Program-made: the position numbers and the translations under genes
Notes under the pieces: generated by a model
What the model was told of the DNA's origin: nothing
The model's database searches: none
The model's input: the letters and a program-made list of their open reading frames with translations, nothing else
Origin: Terfezia claveryi
Taxonomy: Eukaryota; Ascomycota; Pezizomycetes; Pezizales; Pezizaceae
NCBI GenBank assembly: GCA_015179025.1
Contig: WHUX01000219.1
Span: 1-64,000, forward strand
Direction: 5' to 3'
DNA length: 64,000 nt
Shown: positions 45,485 to 55,201 of the stretch, piece by piece
Numbering within the stretch: position 1 is the first letter of the stretch
Layout of the letters: each line of letters begins with the position of its first letter

Positions 45485-45937
45485 CTCGTAGGTGGGAAAT
45501 CTCAAATGCCCGTGGTAGGAAGTACACACATATCCCATAGACAATTCTAGAGAAGGATATAATCTCTTCTAGTCGTATTCTATAGTGTGAAAGACGTGAC
45601 AAGATATTCCGTTAAAAGAATATTGTGAGGTAGTGGAAGTGGTACTAGCGGCAAAGATTGTAGCGGTCTGAAGCGGAGGTGGTAGTGGAGCTGCGTGTTG
45701 ATGGTAATAAGTAGTGTATGCGACAATAGAGTGTGTGTGTGTGAAGACTTGCTTGTTATTCTATGGTAATTACAGAGCGGAACGGGATGTCTTTATATTG
45801 AGGTTGCGAAAGCCAATGTGAGACATACCGGACAGGGATGTTAATCAGCCAATGAGAAACAAGAGAAATACAAATAAGCGGGCGCAACGGAAGTGACAAC
45901 TACAGGAATAAGCTGAGTTAAGCTGACGTTGAATAAG
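45485..45937. other. No supported gene
   Basis: The interval contains short purine-rich and GTGTGTGT tracts. No ORF or domain is supported. Confidence 0.25.
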
Positions 45938-45942
45938 CTGAT

Positions 45943-46352
45943 TGTTAGTGATTGAATGCAGTACATTCATCCATTCCGCCCATGCCTTGCTATTCCATAC
46001 GCATCTACCTTAAGCCAGCAGATCTTAAGGCAAGCAACGGCAGCGACCTTCGGCCTGCAGATCATATGGCAAGCAACGGCCTTCACAGGTATTGCGTGCT
46101 ACTCACATGTCCTTCTTCTTCTCCTCTTTCTTATGTACGTTCATTCATGTATATATATCTGGTTGATTCTCCTGCTTAAGAGGATAATCGAATCGGAGAT
46201 TATCAGAACAACGCATCTCTTCACTGCAATACACTTCTCACTTCTTCATACTTATCTCTCTACGTGACAATCTCACTTCGCTCATTCGTATTATCCTTCA
46301 TTGGACATTTGGATCTCTCCGCTGCCTATACCTCCCTCCTTTATCTCTTATA
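45943..46352 (+). mobile_element. Solo LTR, copy 1
   Basis: The unit starts TGTTAGTGATTGAATGC and ends CTCCTTTATCTCTTATA. It is flanked by the 5-bp duplication CTGAT (45938-45942 and 46353-46357), so it is a complete solo LTR. TATATATATCTGG near 46150 is a probable TATA box. Confidence 0.75.
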
Positions 46353-46767
46353 CTGATTTGTAGGAGCGCCTGTTAAGGCATAAGGAAAATAAGCAGGGGG
46401 CGGAAATGCAGGAAATAAGCATATACGCTGACTGCAGAGTAATTATCCACCAGTGAGGCCACTAATTATCCATTGGCGAAGCCACCAATTATCAGGAATC
46501 GTAGGTAACTCGGTGCGGTGGATGTGCGTTCTGACAAGACTCACTTGCCCATGCGAAGTCCGTGTGAAGTGTCAATAACGTCTGCCAAGTAGATAACGAG
46601 TGATTTACCCAACCAGCAGATACCCAGAATTGAAGCCCCCTTGTTGTCCTCTTCGATTTAGCGGCGTATGAGACCGGGTGTGTACTTCATTGTGGCCGCA
46701 TAAAATACAACGGCTTGTGTTCGGTCTGGGGAGGGAATGCTCGGGGGTGGTGTCATTCGCATTGATG

Positions 46768-47676
46768 TCATTCTTTTGGTGGTGTTCGGGGTGGTGCGGC
46801 CGCTCCAGGTTTCTTGGGAGTGGGGTTTTGGTTCGGGAGGGGAGGTACGGCCGCTTCCGCCGAATCTTTAGCTTTGCCCTTTGGTTGTGGGGCTCGTGGT
46901 GATCCTCCCACTGCCGCAGGTTTCATTGCCGGAGACGGTCCTGCTTGTATCTCTGGTACGTGGTCAGGGTGGACCCTCTCCATCCCTGGTGATGTCTCGA
47001 GGGTTGAGGTCACTTACGATGCATACGCACATAGGTATTGCGAGGGGGGGATCAGTGTTGGTGGAAACACTGTTGGTCATCGGCATTTATACCAGGACTG
47101 GAGGTATGGTATGGATGCTTGTATCTGTTACAGGCGTCGGTGGTGGTGATGGACCTTCCTTTTCCTTTTCCTCTTCCGCCTCTGTCAATATATCCTGCAA
47201 CTTATCCACTTCATTTTTCAGTCTGCGGTTCTCCTTCTCTAGCCATGCGGCGCCCCCCTTGTCTAATGAGCTGGTGAATTCTTGGGCGTAGGCGTAAGGT
47301 GTAAACCCGTAAAACCCTCCTCAAAAATATTTTCGACAACGCCATTTATGAACCTCAGGAATTCCCGTAAGCACCAAACTGCTTTGTGTGAATTCTGTGC
47401 ATGAAAGTGCTTGTCGTTTTTTGCGATAGTGCATGTCGTTGTTGCACTCGGTCTCAGTGTCCGACGTCACGAGATCCTCGTACGTCACGGGATCTTCGGT
47501 GTCGCTTGCACTTGGTATACCGCTTTCGTAAGTGGCCATGCTTGTATCACTGTCTTTGTGGTTAGCCACGGTGGCTTGCATTATGGTGGGTGTCCGGTGA
47601 CTGGCAGTCGGGCTTTCAGTGGCGGGTTCAGCTTATCGAGCTTGCCCGGGTTGTTTTTCCTCTTTCTCTGAGGCAT
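46768..47676 (-). pseudogene. Gag-like protein relic, relative of 63662
   Basis: On the minus strand it begins at 47676 (MPQRKRKNNPGKLDKLNPPL), matching the ORF start at 63662, and then stops after PVTGHPP. A second open piece (47581-47321) resumes with QATVANHKDSDTS, again matching the other copy, and a further Pro-rich frame (47013-46768) follows. A deletion has removed the Pro/Gln repeat present at 63760-63900. The leader to about 47930 is shared too. No pol domain is seen. Confidence 0.55.
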
Positions 47677-48094
47677 GTTTGGCCGTGTGTGGGAGTTACA
47701 AATTCCCTGATTGGGTGGTGCCGACTTGGTGTGGTGCTGTCGCGGAATCGTGGACAAATGCCCGTGAGGGGAAGATAAGTTATCGGTGAGAGCGAGGAAG
47801 AAGAATAATGAGGAAGAGGGGAAAAGGCTTCAATCGAGGGGGGAAGGGTCGTGATAGTTGTTCCCCCAAGCTTAGAGTAGATATTCCTGTTGTAGGCGGC
47901 GAGGGCTTTCCCGTGGTGCCGTCCGTTTGTCTGTAGCTGTTGTGGTTGTGGAAATCCGACCGAGCGCTCATCTGCTGTAGGTTGTTGTTCTTTTGCCTAC
48001 CTCAGAGGTTCCGGGATAAGGTGGAAATGGCGGAGGCAGGAGAGAAGCTCTGGAAGAAGATATCTCCAGCTTATGTTACTATGGAGGTTGACCA

Positions 48095-48644
48095 TAGGCC
48101 TGGGCACGAGACGTCTCGAGACAAGACGGGGCCAGGTCTCGAGACGTCTCGAGACTCTATAGCTGTTGTCTCGAGACTTTTGGATATCGAGGACCAGCCA
48201 ACACAATCATAATTATATTCGAACTTGCTAGCTAGCTACCTAGTTATTATCAATCATCATCATCTTCGCCTTCGACGTCAATTTCCTCTTCTATACCCTC
48301 TTCTGCTAAACCTCGCTCTAAAATTATCTGGAGTATGAACAGGTGACACGGAAATTTGGCTCATTGTGCTGATTGTAGATGCAGTACAGGAAGTGCAGAT
48401 AATGAGCAGAGAAAGAGTATAATGAACGGAGAAAGAGAAGAAGGAATCTCTACCTTTAAGTACCGAATGGTAACACATATTTACAAGCGAAGGCTATCGT
48501 AGGCTGCTAAACTGATTGTCGCAACCCATGAAAAGATCTTCGCAGCCACTGAAAAATTTTCACAAAAAGTCTCGAGACTTTCTCGAGACTTTTACCGAAC
48601 TGTCTCGAGACGTCTCGAGATGTCTCGTCTCGTGCCCAGGTCTA
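48095..48644. mobile_element. 550-bp nonautonomous hAT element with 8-bp target duplication
   Basis: The ends TAGGCCTGGGCACGAGAC and GTCTCGTGCCCAGGTCTA are inverted, and the perfect 8-bp duplication GTTGACCA flanks them (48087-48094, 48645-48652), the hAT hallmark. Sub-terminal GTCTCGAGAC palindromes occur several times at both ends, as expected for transposase-binding clusters. On the minus strand it keeps the start of a transposase gene (MSQISVSPVHTPD, near 48365), after which the gene is deleted. Confidence 0.85.
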
Positions 48645-48712
48645 GTTGACCAGGTGGACCATTTTTGCCCCGCCTTTGAAGCCCCACTGCGCAAGTTGAA
48701 GTTGAAGTTGCA

Positions 48713-49047
48713 GTGTTCTCAACCGGCCCGGCCGCCGACCAGGCCGCCTGAAGCCTGGCCTGGGGGCCAAGGTCCGTGCGGGCCTTTTTTTTTTTTATGA
48801 TTATAAATACTTGTTACTCCTATGCGGCCCCAATAGGGGGGCCATCCCGGAAACCCGGGTGGATTCAAGGTTGAGGCAAGTTCCGTGCGGGCCTGAAACC
48901 GCCTGGGGCGGCCTCAGGCTGGCCCAGGCTATTCAGGCCGTAATCAGGCCGTCCAGGCCGTAGTCCAGGCTATTCAGGCTATTCAGGCGGCCTGCCTTAC
49001 CGTGGCCCAGGCCGGCCTAGCCTTGGCTGTTGAGAGCACTGTGCAGC
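48713..49047. mobile_element. GGCC-rich element, copy 2, with SINE inserted
   Basis: CAGTGTTCTCAACCGG on the left is matched by GTTGAGAGCACTG on the right in inverted order. The interior is CCAGGC/GGCCGT repeats as at 38209-38462. The SINE at 48786-48881 interrupts it. Confidence 0.5.
48786..48881 (-). mobile_element. 5'-truncated SINE with 13-bp target duplication
   Basis: TCCGTGCGGGCCT is duplicated at 48773-48785 and 48882-48894. Between them the family's 3' part is in minus orientation, with its A tail shown as T residues at 48786-48797. It lacks the promoter head and is therefore a dead-on-arrival insertion. Confidence 0.82.
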
Positions 49048-49230
49048 GCAACGAGAAACACTGCAATCAACAACTATAGGGACAACAACACTTACGGTGG
49101 GGCGAGTTAAATGACGTCAAGTTAAAGAATCAGAGAAGGAAGGGTAAACATGGTGCGAGCTGAGACAGCAGGAACAAGTTCTTAGACAGTGGGAACTGGA
49201 TCCGACATTAGGGGACTGGCAGGTAGGAAC

Positions 49231-49734
49231 TGTTAGTGATTGAATGCCGTACATTCATTCATTCCGCCCATGCCTTGCTATTCCACACGCAGCGACCTTC
49301 GGCCTGCAGATCTTAAGGCAAGCAACGGCAGCAACCTTCGGCCTGCAGATCTTAAGGCAAGCGACGGCAGCAACCTTCGACCTGCAGATCTTATGGCAAG
49401 CAACGGCCTTCCCAGGCATTGCGTGCTTCGGCCTTCACAGGCATTGCGTGCTCTGGCCTGCAGATCATATGGCAAGCATCGGCCTTCACAGGCATTGCGT
49501 GCTACTCATATGTCCTTCTTCTTCTTCACTTTTTTATGTACGTTCATTCATGTATATATATCTCGTTGATTCTCCTGCTTGAGAGTATAATCAAGTGTAA
49601 TATACATAACAACACATCTCTTCACTTCTATATACTCTTCTCTACGTAACAATCTCACTTCGCTCATTCGTATTATCCTTCAGTGGACTTTTGGATCTCA
49701 CTGCTGCCTATACCTCCCTCCTTTATCTCTTAAA
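49231..49734 (+). mobile_element. Solo LTR, copy 2, with internal expansion
   Basis: The same LTR as at 45943, flanked by the 5-bp duplication GGAAC (49226-49230, 49735-49739). It is longer because the unit GCAAGCAACGGCAGCAACCT plus CGGCCTGCAGATCTTA is repeated several times at 49280-49490. Confidence 0.75.
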
Positions 49735-50040
49735 GGAACTGGTTCTAAGATAGCAGGAACGAGTTCTTAGACAGCGAGAACTGGATCCGACATTACCGTA
49801 GGGGGCTGGCAGGTAGGACTCTACTTCAAAAGGATGGCCGCATCGGACTAAAAATATTTTTCCTGTTATTCCTTTATATGACCACCTGCCGCGTACTATA
49901 CTCATTTGCGCACTTCTATGCTCATTTCCTCGCTCAATTCTATGCTCGTTTCCTCGCTCGATTCCAGGCTGATTTGCTCGCTCGATTCCAGGCTGTTTGC
50001 TCGCTCGTTTAGGCCTGGGCTCGAGCCCGGAGGTCGTTGC
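49735..50040 (+). repeat. Repeat block inverted relative to 62215-62640
   Basis: GGAACTGGTTCTAAGATAGC, the CTTCAAAAGGATGGCCGC stretch and the GCTCGCTCGATTCCAGGC tandem units occur in the same order, reverse-complemented, at 62640 down to 62215. A related copy also lies just before the solo LTR (49163-49230). It is the remains of an unclassified repeat family. Confidence 0.55.
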
Positions 50041-50274
50041 AAAGCGAAATACCGATTCCCGAAGGTACCCGGGGAGAGGAAATCGTCGAAACACGTCGCA
50101 GTCCCACCCTTACGTCTGTTTTTTTTAACCTCACACAACCTCCTCCGACGGTCCAGGAATTCATCACCTCCCTTAAGGATTTCTTACAACATGGTTATAC
50201 AGTATTTGGCCCTGGATCTTGTCGGTTTAACAACTATCTCTACAGTCCTAGGGTATTTATTAATCGTGTTAGGT

Positions 50275-50650
50275 CTCCGATGTCCCCAATGTCAGGTCTC
50301 TGAAGTCCCCTGCAATGCCAGGCCTCCGAAGTCCCCAATGTTAGGTCTCCGATGTCCCCAATGCCAGGCCTGCGAAGTCCCCTATGCCAGGCCTCCCAAG
50401 TCCCAACGTCAGGCCTCCGTGCGACCAAGTACATTCAGTTGATATTGGTGAGAACATTGCCAGGCCTCCTACAAGTGCAATTTTTTTTTTTTTTTGCCAG
50501 GCCTCCGAAGTCCCTAATACCATGCCTCCGAAGTCCCCAATGCCATGCCTGCGAAGTCCCTAATGCCATGCCTACGAAGTCCCCAATGCCAGGTCTCCGA
50601 AGTCCCCAATGCCATGCCTGCGAAGTCCCTAATGCCCTGCCTCCGAAGCC
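50275..50650 (+). repeat. 22-23 bp tandem array (GCCAGGCCTCCGAAGTCCCC)
   Basis: About fourteen degenerate units (AATGCCAGGCCTCCGAAGTCCCC) are broken by one exon-like scrap at 50421-50447 and a T run at 50479-50494. The unit matches the core of the intron-like segments at 41326-41480. Confidence 0.72.
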
Positions 50651-50666
50651 CCAACGTCAGGCCTCC

Positions 50667-50790
50667 GTGCGACCAAGTACGTTCAGTTGATATTGGTGAG
50701 AACATTGCCAGCCTGTAAGTGCAAGCACTGCTGACCGGTCTTACAGGATTATCCAGGTGGGTACGCAAGTTCGGTTGCTACAAGCTGGAG
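50667..50790 (+). repeat. Exon-intron-like unit related to the 41.3-kb array
   Basis: GCGACCAAGTACGTTCAGTT then GATATTG is followed by GTGAGAACATTGCC (donor at 50696), CTGAC, and TTACAG ending at 50746, then GATTATCCAGGTGGGTACGC. The order and bases resemble the 45-bp and 55-bp segments at 41281-41525, so both loci derive from one module. Confidence 0.55.
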
Positions 50791-50794
50791 CATC

Positions 50795-51700
50795 GCCCTG
50801 CCCGCTGGGATTCATTGGCTCCTATAGTGGGTCTATGCCAGTGCGTTCCTATGTGAGCCTTCTAAGCGTATCCTATGCATGCAAGCGTGCGCTTCCTATG
50901 TGTACGAGCGTCCCTGTATACGAGCCTCCCTATGTGAACGTCCTAGTGCGAGCGTTCCAGTACGAGTGTCTCCAATGCGAGCATGCCTCCGTGTTCCTCC
51001 ATGTCCCTCCATGTGAGCGTTCCCTCAACGCGAGCGGTCCCTCCATGCGAGCGTGTCCCTCCATGCGAGCATATCCCTCCGTACGAGCATATCCCTCCGT
51101 ACGAGCATGTCCCTCTATGCGAGCGTTCCCTCCATGTGAGTGAGTCTCTCCATATGAGCATTCCCTCCAGAAGTTGACGTCCTCGTTAACATATCCTTCC
51201 TCCATGCACTGAACCCCAGAAACAATCAAAACCCGTAGTCTGTAACCCGAAGCTTTAGAAAAAACACAAAAGCAACCCCTCTTATATAGCAGGTCCATCT
51301 CTTCTACTGAGTCCTTTCCCTTCCAAACAACTGAGTTCAGCGAGGCTATGAGACTTCATAGGGCCGTGACCTCTTCTAACTCCTCTGAATCCTTTCCCTT
51401 TTGAACAATCATTGTCCACGGTACCATAGGATTATTGGGGCCATAACCTCTCCTAACTCCTCTGAATCCTTTCCCTTTCAAACAATCACTGTCCAAGGTA
51501 CCGTGGGATTCATTGGGGCCAGTGCTATCTCCTATAGTGGGTATATGCCAGTGCGTTCCTGTGCAAGCCTTCTATGCGTATCCTATGCGTACAAGCGTGC
51601 GCTTCCTATGTGTATGAGCGTTCCTGTATACGAGCGTCCCTGTATGCGAGTGCGAGTGCGAGCATTCCAGCGAGTGTGCCAATGTGAGCGTCCCTTCCAT
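50795..51700. repeat. Duplicated 200-bp block and an 18-bp minisatellite
   Basis: Positions 50805-51000 and 51505-51690 are direct copies (CTATAGTGGG then GTGCGTTCCTRTG...). Between them at 51000-51150 an 18-bp unit, CCCTCCATGCGAGCGTGT, repeats about eight times. ORFs across it on both strands are repeat artefacts. Confidence 0.68.
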
Positions 51701-51719
51701 GCCATCCCTCATTTTTCCC

Positions 51720-52380
51720 ACCATTTCGCTCCACCCAATGCTCTGAGCTCTCCAGTCGAAGGGACCAAATATAGAGGTATATTTCTCCGGTCGAAGGGAC
51801 CAAAATATAAAGGTACTTCTCGTCTTAACGGAGAGAACATACACTGTGTGACCGGATATCGAGAGCCTCAATGAGCAAAGTAGGGAGAATGTGGTACCAA
51901 TAATAGCAGGAAAGAAGAAGGAGACCTCAAAAGAATGCAAGTATGTAAAAGGCCATGCGAGAAGCCTCTGCTATTCCCGCACGTAAATAGAACCCCCCAA
52001 AAAGTGAACGTATATGCTTCCTCTAAAAACCCAAGGCGAGAGAAAGTATTCCTTTATTCTGGCTCCAAAATCCTATATCACTATTAAAAGGGAGAGTTCC
52101 TCCTGTTTTCCTTCTCCCTTCCTCCATTAAAGATACAACTGCCCCCAAGTGACAAAAACGCGGAATGTCATTCTGACGTTAGCTAACATCATCGCAAGTG
52201 CTATACAGCGAAAAACCAGCCAAAAACGTCATCACAAGCACTAACATATACCACCCGACTTAGCGAAAACCCAAATTAATAAGCAAATAAATCTCCGTTC
52301 CCACCATACCAGGACTGGAAGGGGTAGGGTATGGAGGTAGAACAGGAAAGCACGAGTTAACTACGTGCGTTACAGGACCG
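51720..52380. other. No supported gene
   Basis: A short direct repeat, TCTCCGGTCGAAGGGACCAA (51727-51801 region), is present. No ORF with a domain is seen. Confidence 0.3.
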
Positions 52381-52382
52381 GT

Positions 52383-52640
52383 AAAGGGAAGTTACAAGTA
52401 TGTAAAAATATCTTAGACCCTACTATAGACCTGGTCTGTAAGGTTTGTGAGGTGGATTCGGAGACCGGCAGACACATTGCCTTAACTTGTCCTACTGGGG
52501 AATAGATTGGAAGAAGGTAGAGCACCTGGGAACAAGTGGATGAGAAAGACTGGTGGTTAAGGAAAAGGAAGAATAAGGATAAGGAGTTGTTTAAGGACCT
52601 GATTGAGACTTTTTTTTCAAAACTGGACTTAAAGATAAGG
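52383..52640 (+). pseudogene. LINE C-terminal fragment with RIP-like stops
   Basis: The translation gives RYRTGKGKLQVCKN, VCKVCEVDSETGRHIALTCP and STWEQVDEKDWWLRKRK, the same Cys/His tail as at 12260-12000 but on the plus strand. Two stops replace Trp (TGG to TAG) around IGRR. No RNase H or RT is attached. Confidence 0.55.
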
Positions 52641-52759
52641 AAAAGAAGGAGGAAGTTGGCGGTAGAAGATATTTATTTTATAGATGTTCTTTTTTGTTAT
52701 TTCTTGGCTCGGGAAGGTGGACTTGCTTCTTGTACTAAAAGTGCAGGCTGAACCTTTAA

Positions 52760-53220
52760 AGGGAAGGTTCGGGACCCTATTATGATGTATAGTCAATTGT
52801 AGGTTTAGACTTTAAAAAAAAAAATAAAAAAAAATGCCTTACACCTACACTGGAGTGTATTCACGCTTTCTTCTGATATTTACTCCTCTGTCTCAGCTGC
52901 TGTGGGAAGAAATACCCTCAATAAGCTGGTATCATGGGAAATACTGGAAGTTGGAAATGGCTAATTGGGACGTTCATGGTATAAAACCAGTTATCCTAAT
53001 TGGGATAACTCGAGAAGGATGAAAGAGCCTGGGATGACCAGCGGAATAAGGGGGTTCTTTTCTATATAGAGCACTAGGACCATAGCATTAAGACTATAGC
53101 GATATCTAGATAGCTACGCGAATATGCTCTTTACCACTATTCCTCCACTTATTAACCTGGCAACCTTACAGGTTATGAGACCGGCGCTCAAACAAACCTC
53201 GTCAGAACAACAACTTAGCA
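52760..53220. other. No supported gene
   Basis: An A-rich tract at 52812-52835 is present. Short ORFs without domains only. Confidence 0.25.
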
Positions 53221-53242
53221 GTAGGGTCTTGGCATGTGACTA

Positions 53243-54175
53243 CCGTATTAAGTACTTATGCGCAACTAAGAATGCTTTCCCGCTACGAGGGTCTGATCGC
53301 GACTAAATGCTGTCTTATTCACAAACGGGCGGTCGGATGGGCCTTAAATTTACTGTCTTATATACAATACCAGCTTGAACACGAGATACTTTCTCATAAA
53401 AGAATTTCCGGGGGAGAAAAAAACAAATTCCGGAACAACACAGTAGCATAATTGATATCTTTTTACTCGTTCTCCTCTCCAAGGGTAATTGTAGCATATT
53501 GCATGGCCTCTTCTTCAGTAATGTAATCTCCCTGCTCGTCACTCCCATCCACTTCCTCCTCACCATCCACAACCTCAAGGTCGGAACTTTCATCCTCCGT
53601 GTCTGTTGGCAGGTCGAGTTGGTCTTCAGACTCAGGCTCAGGAGGTAGTTGCCAGCCAGGGACTGTATAGTTCGAGATTCCTTCAATATGATTCCCGGGT
53701 GTATTGATGTCTTCGGACTGGAGTATTCAAAGTGGTTGCTTGCTTTCCAGCCTCACGTAAGGCATTGAAGTGTATAATGTCTTGTGCAATATTAGGTCCT
53801 TCGGAATCCGTCTTTGATAGTTCTTGAATCGCTGTCCGCCTGCTAGAATTCTGCAGTTTCAATGAGGTTGCGCGAGGTTTTTGACTGGTGGTTTGCGCAC
53901 TGGATCCAGGACGAGGTGCCTGCGGAATTGACATATTCCTGGGTCCAGCACGAGGTGCCTGTGGAATTGACATTGTAACAAGTGAAGGGAATAAGTGAAA
54001 CAAACCGGCAGCGCCAGTCAACGTTGACATTCCCATAGTACTGTCCTATAAGAAAAATTTGCTGTCTTAAATACGAATCGGATATCTCCGCCAAGATTAG
54101 GCTGTTTTACCCCTATCTTTTATACACTAATACTGTCCTGCCGAGTGGTAATTTCTTAGTTGCGAATTAATACAG
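53243..54175. mobile_element. MITE family member retaining part of a transposase, copy 3
   Basis: The ends CCGTATTA...GCGCAACTAAGAA and TTCTTAGTTGCGAATTAATA are flanked by TA (53241-53242, 54176-54177). At 933 bp it is the longest of the three copies. It holds a minus-strand ORF (54036-53683, MGMSTLTGAAGLFH... to RRHQYTRESY) that is Ser/Pro/Gln-rich, plus an acidic piece before it, plausibly the C-terminal tail of the lost transposase. Confidence 0.7.
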
Positions 54176-54193
54176 TATGGTAAACAAGAGAAC

Positions 54194-54525
54194 TAGGCCT
54201 GGGCACGAGACGAGACTTACGAGCGGAGACGTCTTGAGACACCTCAGCAAAAGTCTCGAGACGTCTCGACAGTTCGGACTTTCTCTAGACTTTTTGTGAG
54301 AATTTTTATTGGCTGCGAGAATTTTTCAGTGGGCTTGCGAAGGGTTGCGACAATCAGTTGATAGCCTTCGCTTGTAAATATAGGTTATTCGGTACTTAAA
54401 GGTCTCTAAGAGATTCCTTCTTCTCTTTCTCCGCTCATTATCTGCAGTTCCTGTACTGCTTCAACAATCAGCACAATGAGCCAAATTTCCGTGTCGCCTG
54501 CTCATACTCCAGATTTGCTAATATG
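54194..54525. mobile_element. Truncated second copy of the hAT miniature
   Basis: It begins TAGGCCTGGGCACGAGAC at 54194 and follows the 48644-to-48340 order in reverse, including the GTCTCGAGACGTCTCGA motif and the transposase start ATGAGCCAAATTTCCG at 54477. It breaks off near 54525 without a second terminus. Confidence 0.7.
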
Positions 54526-54866
54526 AGGGACGTCGGAAATAATTATTTCCCCCTCCTATTTGCTTATCTACTTGTTCTAACCGACATACTAATCCTATGT
54601 TGAGATCTCCAGATCTACTAAGTCTTAGATGTTGCGCGATATACTCAAACACACCTGAACGAGCCCATGAGGCACCGAACGAGCTCAAATCTCAAAAGCC
54701 ATATCGAGGCTCGAAGCTCAGAGACCCCGCACGATCTCGCAAGCTCAAAGACCCTAATAAATAAATCAAGTCTATATTCTTCGCACCTTTAGTGCACCCA
54801 GTTACACATCGACATCAACATCCAAGGACCGAGAGCCTAGACAATCTCGACATCCAGGACGTCCCC

Positions 54867-55159
54867 TGTAGGAAATACTCTTCCAATACATGTGCAACCA
54901 TGTGAGTACGTCAACAACATATGGACATAGAGGCATGTGGATAAGAAGGCATATGACAACGTACTCAACAACATATGGACATAGAGGCATGTGGATAAGA
55001 AGACATATGACAAGCATGTGCGAATACGGAGGAGATATGTATATATAGACTGCTAGAACCCCTAAAGCAGAGATATAGATCAAGCAAGCAATACATCTCT
55101 CTTACAGATCAATCCCCAATATCTACGTTCATATATCCTAAGATCTCATAATCCTTACG
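54867..55159 (+). repeat. 5' LTR of copia element 2
   Basis: TGTAGG...CCTTACG, with a 20-bp longer internal duplication than element 1 (two copies of the ACAACATATGGACATAGAGG block separated by a TAAGAAGGCATATGACA segment). Confidence 0.9.
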
Positions 55160-55201
55160 GGTTATGAGCCCGGAGCTTCAAAAGCGCCACTTCAACATAC
55201 A

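Noticed and set aside
45943..49734. The two LTR-like repeats as the ends of one retrotransposon
   Set aside because: Each has its own different 5-bp duplication, and the sequence between is unrelated minus-strand gag debris and a hAT miniature.
50757..51298. Repetitive Cys/Met/Arg ORFs on both strands
   Set aside because: Artefacts of the 18-bp minisatellite; no start context, domain or conservation.
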